Assembly (NCBI RefSeq): GCF_036173105.1
Contig: NZ_CP108053.1
Coordinates: 7,874,001 to 7,938,000, forward strand
Reading direction: 5' to 3'
From: Streptomyces sp. NBC_00287
GTDB lineage: Bacteria > Actinomycetota > Actinomycetes > Streptomycetales > Streptomycetaceae
Length of the DNA stretch: 64,000 nucleotides
This document shows positions 16,284 to 25,896 of the stretch, piece by piece (position 1 is the stretch's first letter; every line of letters begins with the position of its first letter). A program made the translations under genes and the position numbers. Below the pieces are notes generated by a model, which saw nothing but the letters and a program-made list of their open reading frames with translations, was not told the origin of the DNA and searched no databases.

Positions 16284-17941
16284 CAAACACCCTTCACGTC
16301 GACGAATATCGGGTTGGAATAGAACCACGTATCGGCCCACGGGTCACCGTTGCCGGGCTCATGGACGATCGGCCCGTGCGGGTCGACCGACGCGCCGAGG
16401 TGCCCGGCGCCGTTCCGGTTGCCGTCGCTGCCGCGCAGCCGGACGTAGAAGGGCTCGTCCCCGGCGACCAGCGGGATGCGCAGGGTGTACGTCCCTTTGC
16501 GGCCGCTGACGTCCCTGGTGTGGACGACCTTGGTGTCGGGCGCCCGCCAGCTGTCCCGGTCGGCCGCCGGACCGCGCACCGCGCCCCGGATGACGTCCAC
16601 ATGCGCCAACTCCGGCAGGATTCCCTGGGGGTTGGGGCGGGAGGCGCTGGTCACCGTGACATCGAGGGTGAGCCGCTCGCCCTTGCGGACGCGGAGCCGG
16701 CCGCCCAGGGTGACACCCCGGCCGTGGTCGCAGTCCCGCTTCAGCCGGACCTCCAGCCCGTCCAGCAGATGCCCGTGGTCCAGCCAGACCCGGCCCGCGC
16801 GCAGGCCCGCCATCACCGAGCGGTAGCCGTAGCGGGTGACGCCGACGTGGGTGCGGGAGAACTGTCCCGGCCAGAAGTCGGAGCCGGGCTGCGGGGTGTC
16901 GGTGTTCACCGGGTCGGGCAGCCGGCCGGTGTTGTCGAAGGTCTGGCCCGGCAGCCAGTCGCCGTTCTTCCAGGTGTCGAAGACGATCCGGTGGGCGTCG
17001 GAGTTGGTGGTGATCGAGAACAGCCGGCCCTCCGCCAGCATCGCGTCCCACAGCCCGCCGACGGTTGCCGTCGCCCAGTCGAAACCGCCGTAGGTGCGGT
17101 ACGCCTCCAGCGGATACCCGGGCCAGGACTGCGCCGACGGCTTGTTCTCGTATTCGCCGCGGATCCCGGTGGTGCCCCGCCAGCCGGGGATGGCGGCGCC
17201 CTGGGCGCCGGGCGCGCCCTCCATGCCGATCATGATCTCGGGGGCCGCGTCCCGCCAGTTGCGCATTTCGTGCGGGGAGTCGATGCCCAGACGCATCGGA
17301 TGGTTGGCGAGGACCAGGACGTCGTCGACAAATCCGGTACGGCGCTGCTCGGCCAGCCACTGGATCGCCTTGACGGCGTGCGCCTCGTTGCGGGCGGTGT
17401 CCGCGGCGCCGACGGCGCCCTCGGTCCAGCCGAGCAGCTTGCCGTCGTAGGCGCTCTCGAACAGGGTGAGCAGCTCGACCTCGTTGGGGCCGGGCGCGGT
17501 GAACACCGTGCAGTGCTCGGCGGCCGGGATGTACCACTCCAGGCCCTGGAAGATCAGCTGGCGCGGGTTCTCGGCGCGGGCCTTGAGGATCTCCTCGTGC
17601 TCCAGCGGGGCGCCGTACTTGGCGTGCCCGAAGTTGGAGTGCTCGGTGAAAACCATCCAGTCCAGGCCGAACTTCGCGCCCGCGGCGGCCAGTTGGGAGA
17701 ACGTGTACTTGGCGTCGTGGCTGTAGACGGTGTGGATGTGGTGGTCGCCGACGAGGTAGGAGAGGCGAGGATCGTCCCCGGATTCGGAGGCCGCGGCGGG
17801 TACGGCGGCCGAGCCGAGCGCGAAGGCGGCGCCGAACAGGCCCGCGCCGCGCAGGAGTCGGCGCCGGGACACGCCCTGCGGGTCGAGCGAGGCGGGGGAG
17901 ACGGAGGGGTCGGCCCAGGCGGGCAGCTGCTGGTCGTTCAC
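16283..17941 (-). CDS. Tat-exported CehA/McbA-type PHP-domain metallohydrolase
   Basis: A 552-residue exported hydrolase. The Tat signal VSRRRLLRGAGLFGAAFALG is followed by AAAS. The PHP-like metal centre is seen in YLVGDHHIHTVYSHD, WMVFTEHSNFGHAKYG, VLANHPMRLG and NSDAHR. CehA/McbA relatives include carbaryl hydrolase and phosphoesterases, so an ester or phosphoester substrate is likely. The start is GTG 17941: the frame upstream is only a shadow of the phosphoesterase gene, and the Tat signal begins 30 residues in. It lies 23 bases after the LamG-phosphoesterase gene and overlaps the next gene by one base. Confidence 0.85.
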   Translation of the reverse strand: MNDQQLPAWADPSVSPASLDPQGVSRRRLLRGAGLFGAAFALGSAAVPAAASESGDDPRLSYLVGDHHIHTVYSHDAKYTFSQLAAAGAKFGLDWMVFTEHSNFGHAKYGAPLEHEEILKARAENPRQLIFQGLEWYIPAAEHCTVFTAPGPNEVELLTLFESAYDGKLLGWTEGAVGAADTARNEAHAVKAIQWLAEQRRTGFVDDVLVLANHPMRLGIDSPHEMRNWRDAAPEIMIGMEGAPGAQGAAIPGWRGTTGIRGEYENKPSAQSWPGYPLEAYRTYGGFDWATATVGGLWDAMLAEGRLFSITTNSDAHRIVFDTWKNGDWLPGQTFDNTGRLPDPVNTDTPQPGSDFWPGQFSRTHVGVTRYGYRSVMAGLRAGRVWLDHGHLLDGLEVRLKRDCDHGRGVTLGGRLRVRKGERLTLDVTVTSASRPNPQGILPELAHVDVIRGAVRGPAADRDSWRAPDTKVVHTRDVSGRKGTYTLRIPLVAGDEPFYVRLRGSDGNRNGAGHLGASVDPHGPIVHEPGNGDPWADTWFYSNPIFVDVKGV

Positions 17942-17964
17942 GGGAGGTCTCTTTCGCGGGAGTG

Positions 17965-19803
17965 TCAGTGGTTCATGAACGACGTGACCGGCAGCGCCCG
18001 TCCGACGATCCGGACGTCGCCGAGGCGGCCGTACAGGATCTGGTCGATCTTGCCGCCGTACTCGTAGCCGCCGAGCAGCCAGGGCAGGCCGACCGTGGTG
18101 AGGCCGATGGCGGGGGCATGTGGGTTGCGGGCGACCGGGCAGCCCTGGACGTACATCGTGGTGCGGGTGCCGTCGTTGACGACGGCGACGTGCCACCACT
18201 TCTCGCGGGCCGTCTCGTCGCCCCAGTTGGTGGCGATGCCCTGCTGGTTGAGCGGGCGCACGGCCCACTGCGGGCCGGGTCCGTCGGAGAGCGAGAGGGT
18301 GGCGAGCGGCTCGTCCGGGTCGCCCTCGGTCTTCCCGGCCGCCCCGCCGGTGCCGGTACGGCTGACCAGTCCGCCCCAGGCGTTGCGGGAGGCGGTCCAG
18401 TCGCCGGGGAGCCAGTAGAAGGCCTCGATGGTGTAACCGGCCTTGAAGGTGGCCGAGTTGAGGGGTGCCCCGTCGATCGTACGGAGGTAGGCGCCCTTCA
18501 GCGGCGGCTTGCCGCCCCGGAAGTACAGGCTGCCGTGGCCCGGCTGGTCGGGGTGGTGGGCCGTGGACCAGGTCAGGCCGGCGTCGCCGACCTTGACCAC
18601 CGTCAGGTCGTTGCCGTTCCCGGACAGATCACGGACCCTGCCCTCGACCGGCGCGCCCTCCTCGTGTCCGTCGAACCGCCAGTACGCCAGCGTGCCGCGC
18701 ACCAGCATCTTGGCGGCGGGGCGGGACGGCCGCTCGGGTATCGGCGCGAACCCGGCGAAGCGCTCGGCGAAGTCGATGTCGACGGAGAACCGGTCCGCGT
18801 CACCGGACAGCTCCATCTCCTCCCGCTCCAGCTCATTGAGCCCCTTCGCGGCCCGGCCCAGGATCCACGGCGACAGCGTCTCGACGTCGATGGTGTTCCG
18901 GTCCAGGTCGAAGTGGTAGAGGCGGATCATCGCCGCGCCGCCGTAGTAGCGGTTCTGATAGTTCGTCAGGTGCAGGTGGACGTCGTTCCCGGCGGTGTTC
19001 TTGCGGACCGCGCGGGCGGCCGGCCAGTAGTGGCCGTTGAGGGTGAGGAAGATCTGGTCGTGGTCCTTGACCAGCTTGTCCCACAGCTGCTGGCCGTAGG
19101 AGGACAACGCGTCGTCGCCGTAGACCAGTTCGTGCGTGGTGAGGATGACGGGCGTGCTCGGGTGCTGGGCGATGACGTCCTTCGCCCAGGCGTAGCCCTT
19201 GTCCGACAGCCGCCAGTCCAGGGCGAGGACGAGCCACTCGCGCCCGGCCGCCTTGAAGACGTGGAAGGTGTTGTAGCCGTCGGGCGAGGCCCCGCCGAAG
19301 GTCGGCTTACCGGCGAAGCGGTCCGGGCCGAAGGTGTCGAGGTACGGCGTCGCACCGCGCTGGTCGTTCGTCGAGGAGCGGACATCGTGGTTGCCGGCGA
19401 GGACGCTGTAGCCGACGCCGCGCCGGTCGAGCAGCTCGAACGCCTCGCCGATCGCGTCGCATTCGGCCTTGGCACCGTTCTCCGTGAGATCGCCCAGGTG
19501 GGAGAGGAAGACGATGTTGTCCTCCCGGCCGTGCTCCAGCAGATAGCGCAGCGAGGCCTCGACCGGCGCCGCGTTGATGCTCGGGCCGTCGAAGAGGTAC
19601 TGGGTGTCGGGCATCACGGCGAACGTGAAGCGACGACTCTCGGTGTCGGGCCGCCGGCTGCGGTCAACTGCCGCCGCTTCAGCGATGGTTGGAAGGGTGA
19701 CGGCGGTGGCCGCCGCGCCGATCAGCGCGGTGGCCCTGAGGAAATTGCGTCTGCCGGCGTCGGCGCAGGCAGACTCCTGCCCAGGCTCGTGCGAGGTGCA
19801 CAC
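17965..19803 (-). CDS. Tat-exported metallophosphoesterase with C-terminal LamG-like domain
   Basis: A 612-residue exported protein. The Tat signal is RRNFLRATALIGAAATAV. The calcineurin-like phosphoesterase domain covers about residues 58-300, with metal-binding motifs MPDTQY, HLGDLTENG, AGNHDVR, THELV and NGHYW. A concanavalin/LamG fold follows at about 385-612 (LAYWRFDGHEEG, YTIEAFYWLPGDW, WWHVAVVNDGTRTTMYVQG), which usually binds glycans or helps surface attachment. GTG 19803 has GGAGA seven bases upstream. It is the first gene of an operon with the PHP hydrolase and the unknown secreted protein, downstream of the GH2 gene. A role in releasing phosphate from extracellular material is plausible but unproven. 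Confidence 0.88.
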   Translation of the reverse strand: MCTSHEPGQESACADAGRRNFLRATALIGAAATAVTLPTIAEAAAVDRSRRPDTESRRFTFAVMPDTQYLFDGPSINAAPVEASLRYLLEHGREDNIVFLSHLGDLTENGAKAECDAIGEAFELLDRRGVGYSVLAGNHDVRSSTNDQRGATPYLDTFGPDRFAGKPTFGGASPDGYNTFHVFKAAGREWLVLALDWRLSDKGYAWAKDVIAQHPSTPVILTTHELVYGDDALSSYGQQLWDKLVKDHDQIFLTLNGHYWPAARAVRKNTAGNDVHLHLTNYQNRYYGGAAMIRLYHFDLDRNTIDVETLSPWILGRAAKGLNELEREEMELSGDADRFSVDIDFAERFAGFAPIPERPSRPAAKMLVRGTLAYWRFDGHEEGAPVEGRVRDLSGNGNDLTVVKVGDAGLTWSTAHHPDQPGHGSLYFRGGKPPLKGAYLRTIDGAPLNSATFKAGYTIEAFYWLPGDWTASRNAWGGLVSRTGTGGAAGKTEGDPDEPLATLSLSDGPGPQWAVRPLNQQGIATNWGDETAREKWWHVAVVNDGTRTTMYVQGCPVARNPHAPAIGLTTVGLPWLLGGYEYGGKIDQILYGRLGDVRIVGRALPVTSFMNH

Positions 19804-19845
19804 ATCGTCTCCGATGAGAGTTCAGATGAACGTGAAGGGAGGGGG

Positions 19846-22773
19846 TCAGAGGGCGCGCAGGGTCCAGGTCCAGCGGTGGATGCCCGTGGGGATCAGATAG
19901 GAGGCCGAGGTGTCCGGGCCGCACGAGGCGGTGCCCAGTCCCCGGTGAGCCGCGTCGATGTGCACCACGCACCCGGACCGCGGGATCAGCTCGTCATGGT
20001 GGGCGGCGGCGGTGAGGTCGGTGGCGCGGTATCGGGTGACCGAGATCTGCCGGGGCTCGTCGAGCCGTACCGCGAGACCCGTGGCGTCCGGCGCCGACAG
20101 CGTGAAGTGCCGTACACCGTGCCGGCCGCCGCTTTCCTGCGGGCGCAGATAGGGGGTGAACAGCTCGTCCACCGGCACCCGATGGTGCCCGACCGGAGCT
20201 CCCGCGCTGCGGTCCGGGTACGACTCCCAGGGGCCCTGCCCGAACCATTCCAGCAGGTCGAGCCCCGGTACCGTCTCGAAGACCGAGCCCACGCGGGCCA
20301 CGTCGGCGAAGGCCTCGGGCAGCTCGGCGGACTCCTCGATCCGGACACCGCCCTCGACGGGAGTGAACCTCTGCACATGGCGGACGACGCCGACCGTGCC
20401 CGCGTACTCCGCGTGCACCGTTACTCGTCCGTCGTCCTCGTGTACCGCCACCACCTTGCGGACCAGTGCGTCGAGACCCCAGGTCCGCCAGCGCGGTGCC
20501 ATGCCACCGAGCTCGTCGTTGTCGGTGGGCGCGCGCCAGAGGGACAGGGTGGGGGCGGCGGTCAGGAGCGGATGGACCAGCAGGCCCTCGGCGTCGACCT
20601 CGACGGGCGGACCGCTCGTGACGGTCGCGTCCCGTGGAGTCGGCGCCGCCGCCCGCAGCCGCAGTTGGGGCGCGCACACCTCGGTGCCACGCGGCCCCCA
20701 CGGCTCGTCGTCCTTCGTGGTCACCCGTAGCGTGACCCAGGCTTCGCCACCGTCCTCGGGCAGCGCGAACGGCAGCGGCACCGCCGCCGTCTCGCCGGGC
20801 CGGAGATCCGGCAGCTCGGCGGGAGCGGTCAGGGTACGGCCGTCCGCCAGCGTCAGCTCCCAGCGAGCGGCCAGCCAGTCCAGGCCCCGGAAGCACTGGT
20901 GGTTCTGCACCACCAGACCCTCATGCCGGTAGGACTGCAATAGCACCGGCGCCGCGATCTCCCGGTGTTCGTACATCACGGGCTTGGGCGTGCGGTCGGG
21001 GAAGACGATCCCGTCGGCGATGAACGCGCCGTCGTGGACCGTCTCGCCGAAGTCGCCGCCGTACGCCCAGCGATAGCCGGGCGCGGCGACACCGTTGTCG
21101 TACAGCCCGGCGCCGGAGCGCCCGGCGGGTCTGCCGTCTGTCACGTGCTGCAGAATTCCGTGGTCCCAGAACTCCCAGATGAAGCCACCCTGAAGACCCG
21201 GCGTTGACTCGATGGCGGCCCAGTGGTCGGCCAGCGTGCCATTGCTGTTGCCCATGGCGTGCGAGTACTCGCACTGGATCAGCGGTCGCGTCTGCTCCCC
21301 GGAGAGCGCGTGCGCGACACAGTCCTCGATCGGCGCGTACATCGGGCAGGCGAGGTCCGAGGCGTCGTCCGTCGCCGCCCAGTCGAGCTTGGCCGCCCCC
21401 TCGTACTGGATCGGCCGCGTCGGATCGTGCCGGCGCACCCAGCCCGCCGCCGCGTCGTGGTTCGCCCCGTAGTCGGACTCGTTGCCCAGCGACCAGATGA
21501 TGATCGAGGGGTGGTTCTTGTCCCGCAGCACCATCCGCGAGACCCGGTCCACGAAGGCGTTCAGATAGCGCGGGTCGTCGGCGATCTCATGGGCGTGGTC
21601 GTGCGACTCGATGTCCGCCTCGTCGACGACGTAGAAACCCAGCTCGTCCGCGAGGTCGTACAGCGCCGGGTCGTTCGGGTAGTGCGCGGTGCGGATCGCG
21701 TTGAAGCCGAAGCGCTTGAGCAGGACGAGGTCGGCGCGCATGTCGTGGTACGACACTGTCCGGCCGGTCAGTGGATGGAAGTCGTGCCGGTTCACGCCCC
21801 GGATGTAGATCCGCTCGCCGTTGACGAGCAGGTCCCGGCCGATGATCTCGACGTCACGGAAACCGATGCGGTGGTGCGAGGTGTCGGCGACCGTTCCGTC
21901 GGGGCGGTGGAGGCGGACCGTGAGGTCGTACAGCTCGGGGGTCTCGGCGGTCCAGCTGCGGACCTCGGGGACGGTGGCGAGGATCCGCGCCTCGCCGAGG
22001 AAGTCGGAGACGCGCTCGTCCTCGGCGTTGAGCCGGTCGAACTCGGGGTCCTGGGTGAGCGGCTCGCAGCCGTCCAGGTGGCCTGTGACATACCACCCGT
22101 CGGGCAGCGCACCGCCGCCATGGCGCACCTGGCAGTCGACGCGCAGCTCACCGTCGGCCCGAGAGCGCACGGTCACATCCGCCAGATACAGCGGATCCGT
22201 CGCGTACAACAGCACCGACCGCGTGATCCCGCCGTGCCACCACTGGTCCTGGTCCTCGATGTGCGAGGCGTCGGACCACTTGACGACGGTGAGCCGCACG
22301 GTCGCGGGCGAGCCGGGACGCACGAGAGGGGTCAGCTCGAACTCGGCCGCCAGATGGGAGTCCTTCGAGATCCCCACCGGCCGCCCGTCCACCTCCACCA
22401 GCAGCACGCTCTCCGCCGCGCCGACCTGGAGCACGATCCGCCGCCCGGCCCATTCGGCGGGCACGTCCACCTCACGCTCGTAGACACCCGTCGGGTTCTC
22501 GGACGGCGACGACGGCGGGTACTCGGCGAACGGCATACGGACGTTCGTGTACTGCGGGAGGTCACCGGTGTCCTGGAGGGTCCAGGCGCCGGGGACGTAC
22601 GTGGAGGACCAGAGGTCGCTCAGGCTCGCGTCCGGCGACGGCAGCAGCTGAAAGCGCCACTCGCCGTCGAGTGACATGGCACCGGCCCGCCGGTCGACCG
22701 CGGACATCGGAAGCCGCCCCCAGGAGGTCACCTCGGGTGTCTCCCAGGGGCGGAGCGCCAGCAGGGCGTTCAT
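19846..22773 (-). CDS. GH2 beta-galactosidase (LacZ-like, cytoplasmic)
   Basis: A 975-residue GH2 glycosidase without signal peptide. The sugar-binding N-domain (YVPGAWTLQDTGDLPQYTNV), immunoglobulin-like domains, TIM barrel and C-terminal Bgal_small_N domain are all present. The acid/base Glu is in IIWSLGNESDYG (near residue 430), the nucleophile Glu in LIQCEYSHAMGNSNG (near 502), and RTAHYPND is the substrate-site strand. ATG 22773 overlaps the permease stop (ATGA), so it is the last gene of the kinase-SBP-permease-permease operon. It should hydrolyse imported beta-galactosides inside the cell. With GH38 and GH29 in the opposite arm, terminal galactose on glycans is a reasonable target. Confidence 0.93.
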   Translation of the reverse strand: MNALLALRPWETPEVTSWGRLPMSAVDRRAGAMSLDGEWRFQLLPSPDASLSDLWSSTYVPGAWTLQDTGDLPQYTNVRMPFAEYPPSSPSENPTGVYEREVDVPAEWAGRRIVLQVGAAESVLLVEVDGRPVGISKDSHLAAEFELTPLVRPGSPATVRLTVVKWSDASHIEDQDQWWHGGITRSVLLYATDPLYLADVTVRSRADGELRVDCQVRHGGGALPDGWYVTGHLDGCEPLTQDPEFDRLNAEDERVSDFLGEARILATVPEVRSWTAETPELYDLTVRLHRPDGTVADTSHHRIGFRDVEIIGRDLLVNGERIYIRGVNRHDFHPLTGRTVSYHDMRADLVLLKRFGFNAIRTAHYPNDPALYDLADELGFYVVDEADIESHDHAHEIADDPRYLNAFVDRVSRMVLRDKNHPSIIIWSLGNESDYGANHDAAAGWVRRHDPTRPIQYEGAAKLDWAATDDASDLACPMYAPIEDCVAHALSGEQTRPLIQCEYSHAMGNSNGTLADHWAAIESTPGLQGGFIWEFWDHGILQHVTDGRPAGRSGAGLYDNGVAAPGYRWAYGGDFGETVHDGAFIADGIVFPDRTPKPVMYEHREIAAPVLLQSYRHEGLVVQNHQCFRGLDWLAARWELTLADGRTLTAPAELPDLRPGETAAVPLPFALPEDGGEAWVTLRVTTKDDEPWGPRGTEVCAPQLRLRAAAPTPRDATVTSGPPVEVDAEGLLVHPLLTAAPTLSLWRAPTDNDELGGMAPRWRTWGLDALVRKVVAVHEDDGRVTVHAEYAGTVGVVRHVQRFTPVEGGVRIEESAELPEAFADVARVGSVFETVPGLDLLEWFGQGPWESYPDRSAGAPVGHHRVPVDELFTPYLRPQESGGRHGVRHFTLSAPDATGLAVRLDEPRQISVTRYRATDLTAAAHHDELIPRSGCVVHIDAAHRGLGTASCGPDTSASYLIPTGIHRWTWTLRAL

Positions 22774-23609
22774 CCGCGCACGGCCCCCTTGGCGAGGTCG
22801 CCGATGATCTGCCGGGCGCCGATGGCGAAGACGATCAGCAGTGGGACGAGGGCGAGGAGCGCGCCGGTCATCACCATGCCGTAGTCCGTCGTGCCGTGGG
22901 TGCCGTTGAGCTGGGAGAGGGCAACCTGCAAGGTCACATTGTCCGGGTTGGTCAGGGCGATCAGCGGCCAGGCGTAGTCGTTCCACTGGCCCATGAACGT
23001 GAAGATGCCGAGGAAGGCGAGCCCCGGCCGGACCACCGGGAGCGCCACATGCCAGTACTGGCGCAGGAAGTTGGCGCCGTCCAGCTTGGCGGCGTCCAGC
23101 AGCTCGTCGTGGATGGCGCTCTTCATGTACTGGCGCATCCAGAAGATGCCGAACGCGTTGGCCGCCGCGGGGACGATCAGCGCGGTCATGGAGCCGATCC
23201 AGCCGAGCTTGGCCATGATGACGAACTGCGGGATGGCGGCCAGCTGCGCCGGCACCATGAAGATCGCCATCATCAGCGCGAAGAGCAGCCGCCGCCCCGG
23301 GAACCGGAACTTGGCGAAGACGAACGCGGCCAGCGAGTCGAAGAACAGCACCAGAAAGGTGACCGAGGTCGCGACCAGCAGCGAGTTGAACATCGACCCG
23401 AAGAAGTCGATGTTGTCGAAGAGACTGCGGACGTTCTCCAGGAAGTGCGAGCCCGGCAGCAGCTTCGGCGGATAGGAGAAGATCTCGGTCGACGTGTGCG
23501 TCGACATGATCACGGCCCAGTAGAACGGGAAGGCCGACAGCAGCAGGCCGATGACGAGGACCGCATGGAGGGCGATGCCCCGGCGCCGGGAACCCTTGAT
23601 GGATGCCAT
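22770..23609 (-). CDS. Carbohydrate ABC transporter permease (MalG type)
   Basis: A 279-residue, six-helix permease of a CUT1 sugar importer. The cytoplasmic EAA loop (DELLDAAKLDGANFLRQYWH) contacts the ATPase; FPFYWAVIMS and FMVPAQLAAIPQFVIM are typical MalG segments. ATG 23609 is preceded by GGAAGG. It lies 14 bases after the partner permease and overlaps the GH2 start by four bases. No ATPase gene is nearby, so a shared MsiK-type ATPase encoded elsewhere probably powers it, as is usual for Streptomyces sugar importers. Confidence 0.93.
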   Translation of the reverse strand: MASIKGSRRRGIALHAVLVIGLLLSAFPFYWAVIMSTHTSTEIFSYPPKLLPGSHFLENVRSLFDNIDFFGSMFNSLLVATSVTFLVLFFDSLAAFVFAKFRFPGRRLLFALMMAIFMVPAQLAAIPQFVIMAKLGWIGSMTALIVPAAANAFGIFWMRQYMKSAIHDELLDAAKLDGANFLRQYWHVALPVVRPGLAFLGIFTFMGQWNDYAWPLIALTNPDNVTLQVALSQLNGTHGTTDYGMVMTGALLALVPLLIVFAIGARQIIGDLAKGAVRG

Positions 23610-23623
23610 GGTGACCGGCCTTC

Positions 23624-24577
23624 CTATTCTTCGCCCCGGCGCTGCACCAGGCGCCAGTTGATGATCGAGAAGATGACGACGACGAGGAAGATGCCCCACG
23701 CCACGGCGGCGCCGTAGCCGAAGTCGTTGTTGTCGAAGGTCTGTTGGAAGAAGTAGAGGACCATGGTCCGCCCTGCGTGGTCGGGACCGCCCGAGAACGT
23801 CGACTCGTTGGCCGTGGTCTGCAGCAGCACCTGCGGCTCGGCGAAGCTCTGCAGTCCGGTGACCGTGGAGACGACGAGCACGAACAGCAGCGTCGGCCGC
23901 AGCAGCGGCAGCGTGACCCGGAAGAAGGTCTGCACGGGACCTGCGCCGTCCACCCGGGCCGCCTCGTACAGCTCGCCGGGGATCGTCTGCAGACCGGCGA
24001 GGAAGATGATCGCGTTGTAGCCGGTCCACTGCCAGGTCATCAGGGTGGCGATGGCGACCTTGATGCCCCACGGAGTGTTCAGCCAGGCCACCTGATCCAG
24101 GCCGACGGCCTGCAACAGGGCGTTCATCAGGCCGAAGTTGGTGGAGAAGATCGAGCCGAAGACGATCGCGATGGCCACGATCGAGGTGACGTTCGGCAGG
24201 AAGTACGCGAAGCGGTAGACGTTCTTGAAGCGGACGGCGGAGTTGAGCATGACGGCCGTGACCATCGCCAGGAAGATCATGGGGAAGGTCGCGAGCGCCC
24301 AGATGATCAGCGTGTTGCCGATCGAGGACCAGAAGTCGCTGTCGGACAGCAGGTATTGGTACTGCGACAAGCCCGCCCACTCCATGGAGCCGAGGCCGTC
24401 CCAGCGGTGGAAGGAGAGATAGAGCGAGAAGCCGACGGGGATCAGGCCGAAGGCGAGGAAGAGGAGATAGAAGGGAGAGATCGCCGCGTAGAGATGCCAG
24501 TACTTGCGGAAGCCCGACTTGGGCCGGATGGGGGCGGGCTGCGCCACCGCGGGCGGGGTCTGCTCGAGGACGGCCAT
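23624..24577 (-). CDS. Carbohydrate ABC transporter permease (MalF type)
   Basis: A 317-residue CUT1 permease with six predicted helices. PFYLLFLAFGLIPVGFSLYL is helix 1, WQWTGYNAIIFLAGLQTIP leads into the EAA motif GELYEAARVDGAGPVQTFFR. ATG 24577 overlaps the binding-protein stop by one base (TGATG); an in-frame ATG 39 bases upstream lies inside that gene and is less likely. It pairs with the MalG-type permease to form the membrane channel. Confidence 0.92.
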   Translation of the reverse strand: MAVLEQTPPAVAQPAPIRPKSGFRKYWHLYAAISPFYLLFLAFGLIPVGFSLYLSFHRWDGLGSMEWAGLSQYQYLLSDSDFWSSIGNTLIIWALATFPMIFLAMVTAVMLNSAVRFKNVYRFAYFLPNVTSIVAIAIVFGSIFSTNFGLMNALLQAVGLDQVAWLNTPWGIKVAIATLMTWQWTGYNAIIFLAGLQTIPGELYEAARVDGAGPVQTFFRVTLPLLRPTLLFVLVVSTVTGLQSFAEPQVLLQTTANESTFSGGPDHAGRTMVLYFFQQTFDNNDFGYGAAVAWGIFLVVVIFSIINWRLVQRRGEE

Positions 24578-25896
24578 CAGTGGCTCACCCCCAGGTGGTC
24601 CGCTATACGCCGGCACTTGCTCATGGCGTCACTCCAGGCCTTGTTCGGGTTCTTGCCGAGGACGCCGACGTTCTTGATCTCGTCCCGGATCGGCTGTCCG
24701 AGCGCGACGTCGTACGGGCTGTTGTAGGCGACCGGGATCTTCTCGGCCGCCGGGCCGTAGACATCCATCGTGATCTGGCCGCCGAAGAACTTGTCCGGCT
24801 CCCGCAGCTTGGCCATCTCGTACGAGGCCGGAGTCGACGGGAAGAGCCCGGCCTCGACGAAGCCCTGGGCCTGGTTGTCCGCGTTGAGCATCCAGGTGAT
24901 GATCTCGAAGGCCCGCTCGGGCTCCCGGCACGCCTTGGTGATCGCAAGGAATGAGCCGCCGACGTTCGAAGGCCCGCCAGGACAGCCCGCGACCCGCCAG
25001 TCGCCCTCGGTCTTCGGGTACTGGAGCTTGAGGTCACCGGCCGCCCACGAGGCGTTCAACTGACTGGGCAGCTGCCCCTTCTCCGTGGCCGAGATCGAGT
25101 CGGGCGTGCCGGTCACGATGTCCGACACGATCCCGCGCCGCTTGGCCTCCACCGCCCGGTCCCAGCACGCGCGCACATGCGCCCCGTCACCGATGAAGTT
25201 GCGGTCCTTGTCGACGAATCGCGCGGTCCCCTGACCGATCGACATCTCGAAGACACTGCCGACGTCGGTCAGGATGTACGTCCCCGGGATCCGCTTCTTC
25301 AGCTGCTCGCCCGCCGCGAAGAACTTGTCCCATGTGTCCAGTTCCCTCGACACGTCGTCCGGCTCGTACGGCAGCCCGGCCTTCTCGAAGACGGCGGTCT
25401 GGTAGTAGTGCACGACCGGGCCCACGTCGATCGGGAACCCGATGAGGCTGCCGTCCGGGGCGACCGCCTGCTCCCACTTCCAGTCCAGATACTGGCTCTT
25501 GAGGTTGTCCGCGCCGAGCGTCCGCAGATCCACGAACTGGTCGGCGTTCGGGAGATACGAGGCCATGTCCTCACCCTTGAGCCCCGCTATGTCGGGGATA
25601 TGGGCCCGTCCGGCCATCGTGGTGATCAGCTTCGACCGGTAGTAGCCGCCGATCTGCTGGGCCTTGAGGGTGACGGCGTCGTCGTAACGCGCCTTCGCGT
25701 TCTTGACGACCGTGTCGCTCAGGCCGCCGCTCCAGTACCACAGCACCATGTTCCGGCCGGTCGACCCGGTCGGTACGGCACAGCCGGTCGCCAGACCGCC
25801 GAGTGCCGTGGCGGCCGTACCGGCCAGGCCCGCGCGCAGCAGGCCTCTTCGTGAGAGCCGCACAGCTCCCACCGCCTTTCGGGGTTCACGTACCAA
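24577..25896 (-). CDS. Carbohydrate ABC transporter substrate-binding lipoprotein
   Basis: A family-1 solute-binding protein of about 430-439 residues. The signal has twin arginines (SRRGLLRAGLAG) and a lipobox LATGC, so it is a membrane-anchored lipoprotein. TWMLNADNQAQGF and the long two-lobed layout are typical of oligosaccharide binders. The start is uncertain: TTG 25896 opens the frame and overlaps the kinase gene by 11 bases, while GTG at 25872 or 25863 would give a more usual signal peptide; none has a well-spaced ribosome-binding site. It is part of the PfkB-SBP-permease-permease-GH2 operon and sets the importer's specificity. Confidence 0.88.
   Translation of the reverse strand: MVREPRKAVGAVRLSRRGLLRAGLAGTAATALGGLATGCAVPTGSTGRNMVLWYWSGGLSDTVVKNAKARYDDAVTLKAQQIGGYYRSKLITTMAGRAHIPDIAGLKGEDMASYLPNADQFVDLRTLGADNLKSQYLDWKWEQAVAPDGSLIGFPIDVGPVVHYYQTAVFEKAGLPYEPDDVSRELDTWDKFFAAGEQLKKRIPGTYILTDVGSVFEMSIGQGTARFVDKDRNFIGDGAHVRACWDRAVEAKRRGIVSDIVTGTPDSISATEKGQLPSQLNASWAAGDLKLQYPKTEGDWRVAGCPGGPSNVGGSFLAITKACREPERAFEIITWMLNADNQAQGFVEAGLFPSTPASYEMAKLREPDKFFGGQITMDVYGPAAEKIPVAYNSPYDVALGQPIRDEIKNVGVLGKNPNKAWSDAMSKCRRIADHLGVSH

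Noticed and set aside
17962..20730. Long plus-strand open frame opposite the phosphoesterase and GH2 genes
   Set aside because: It spans two real genes on the other strand, has no domain, and has the composition of a mirror frame.
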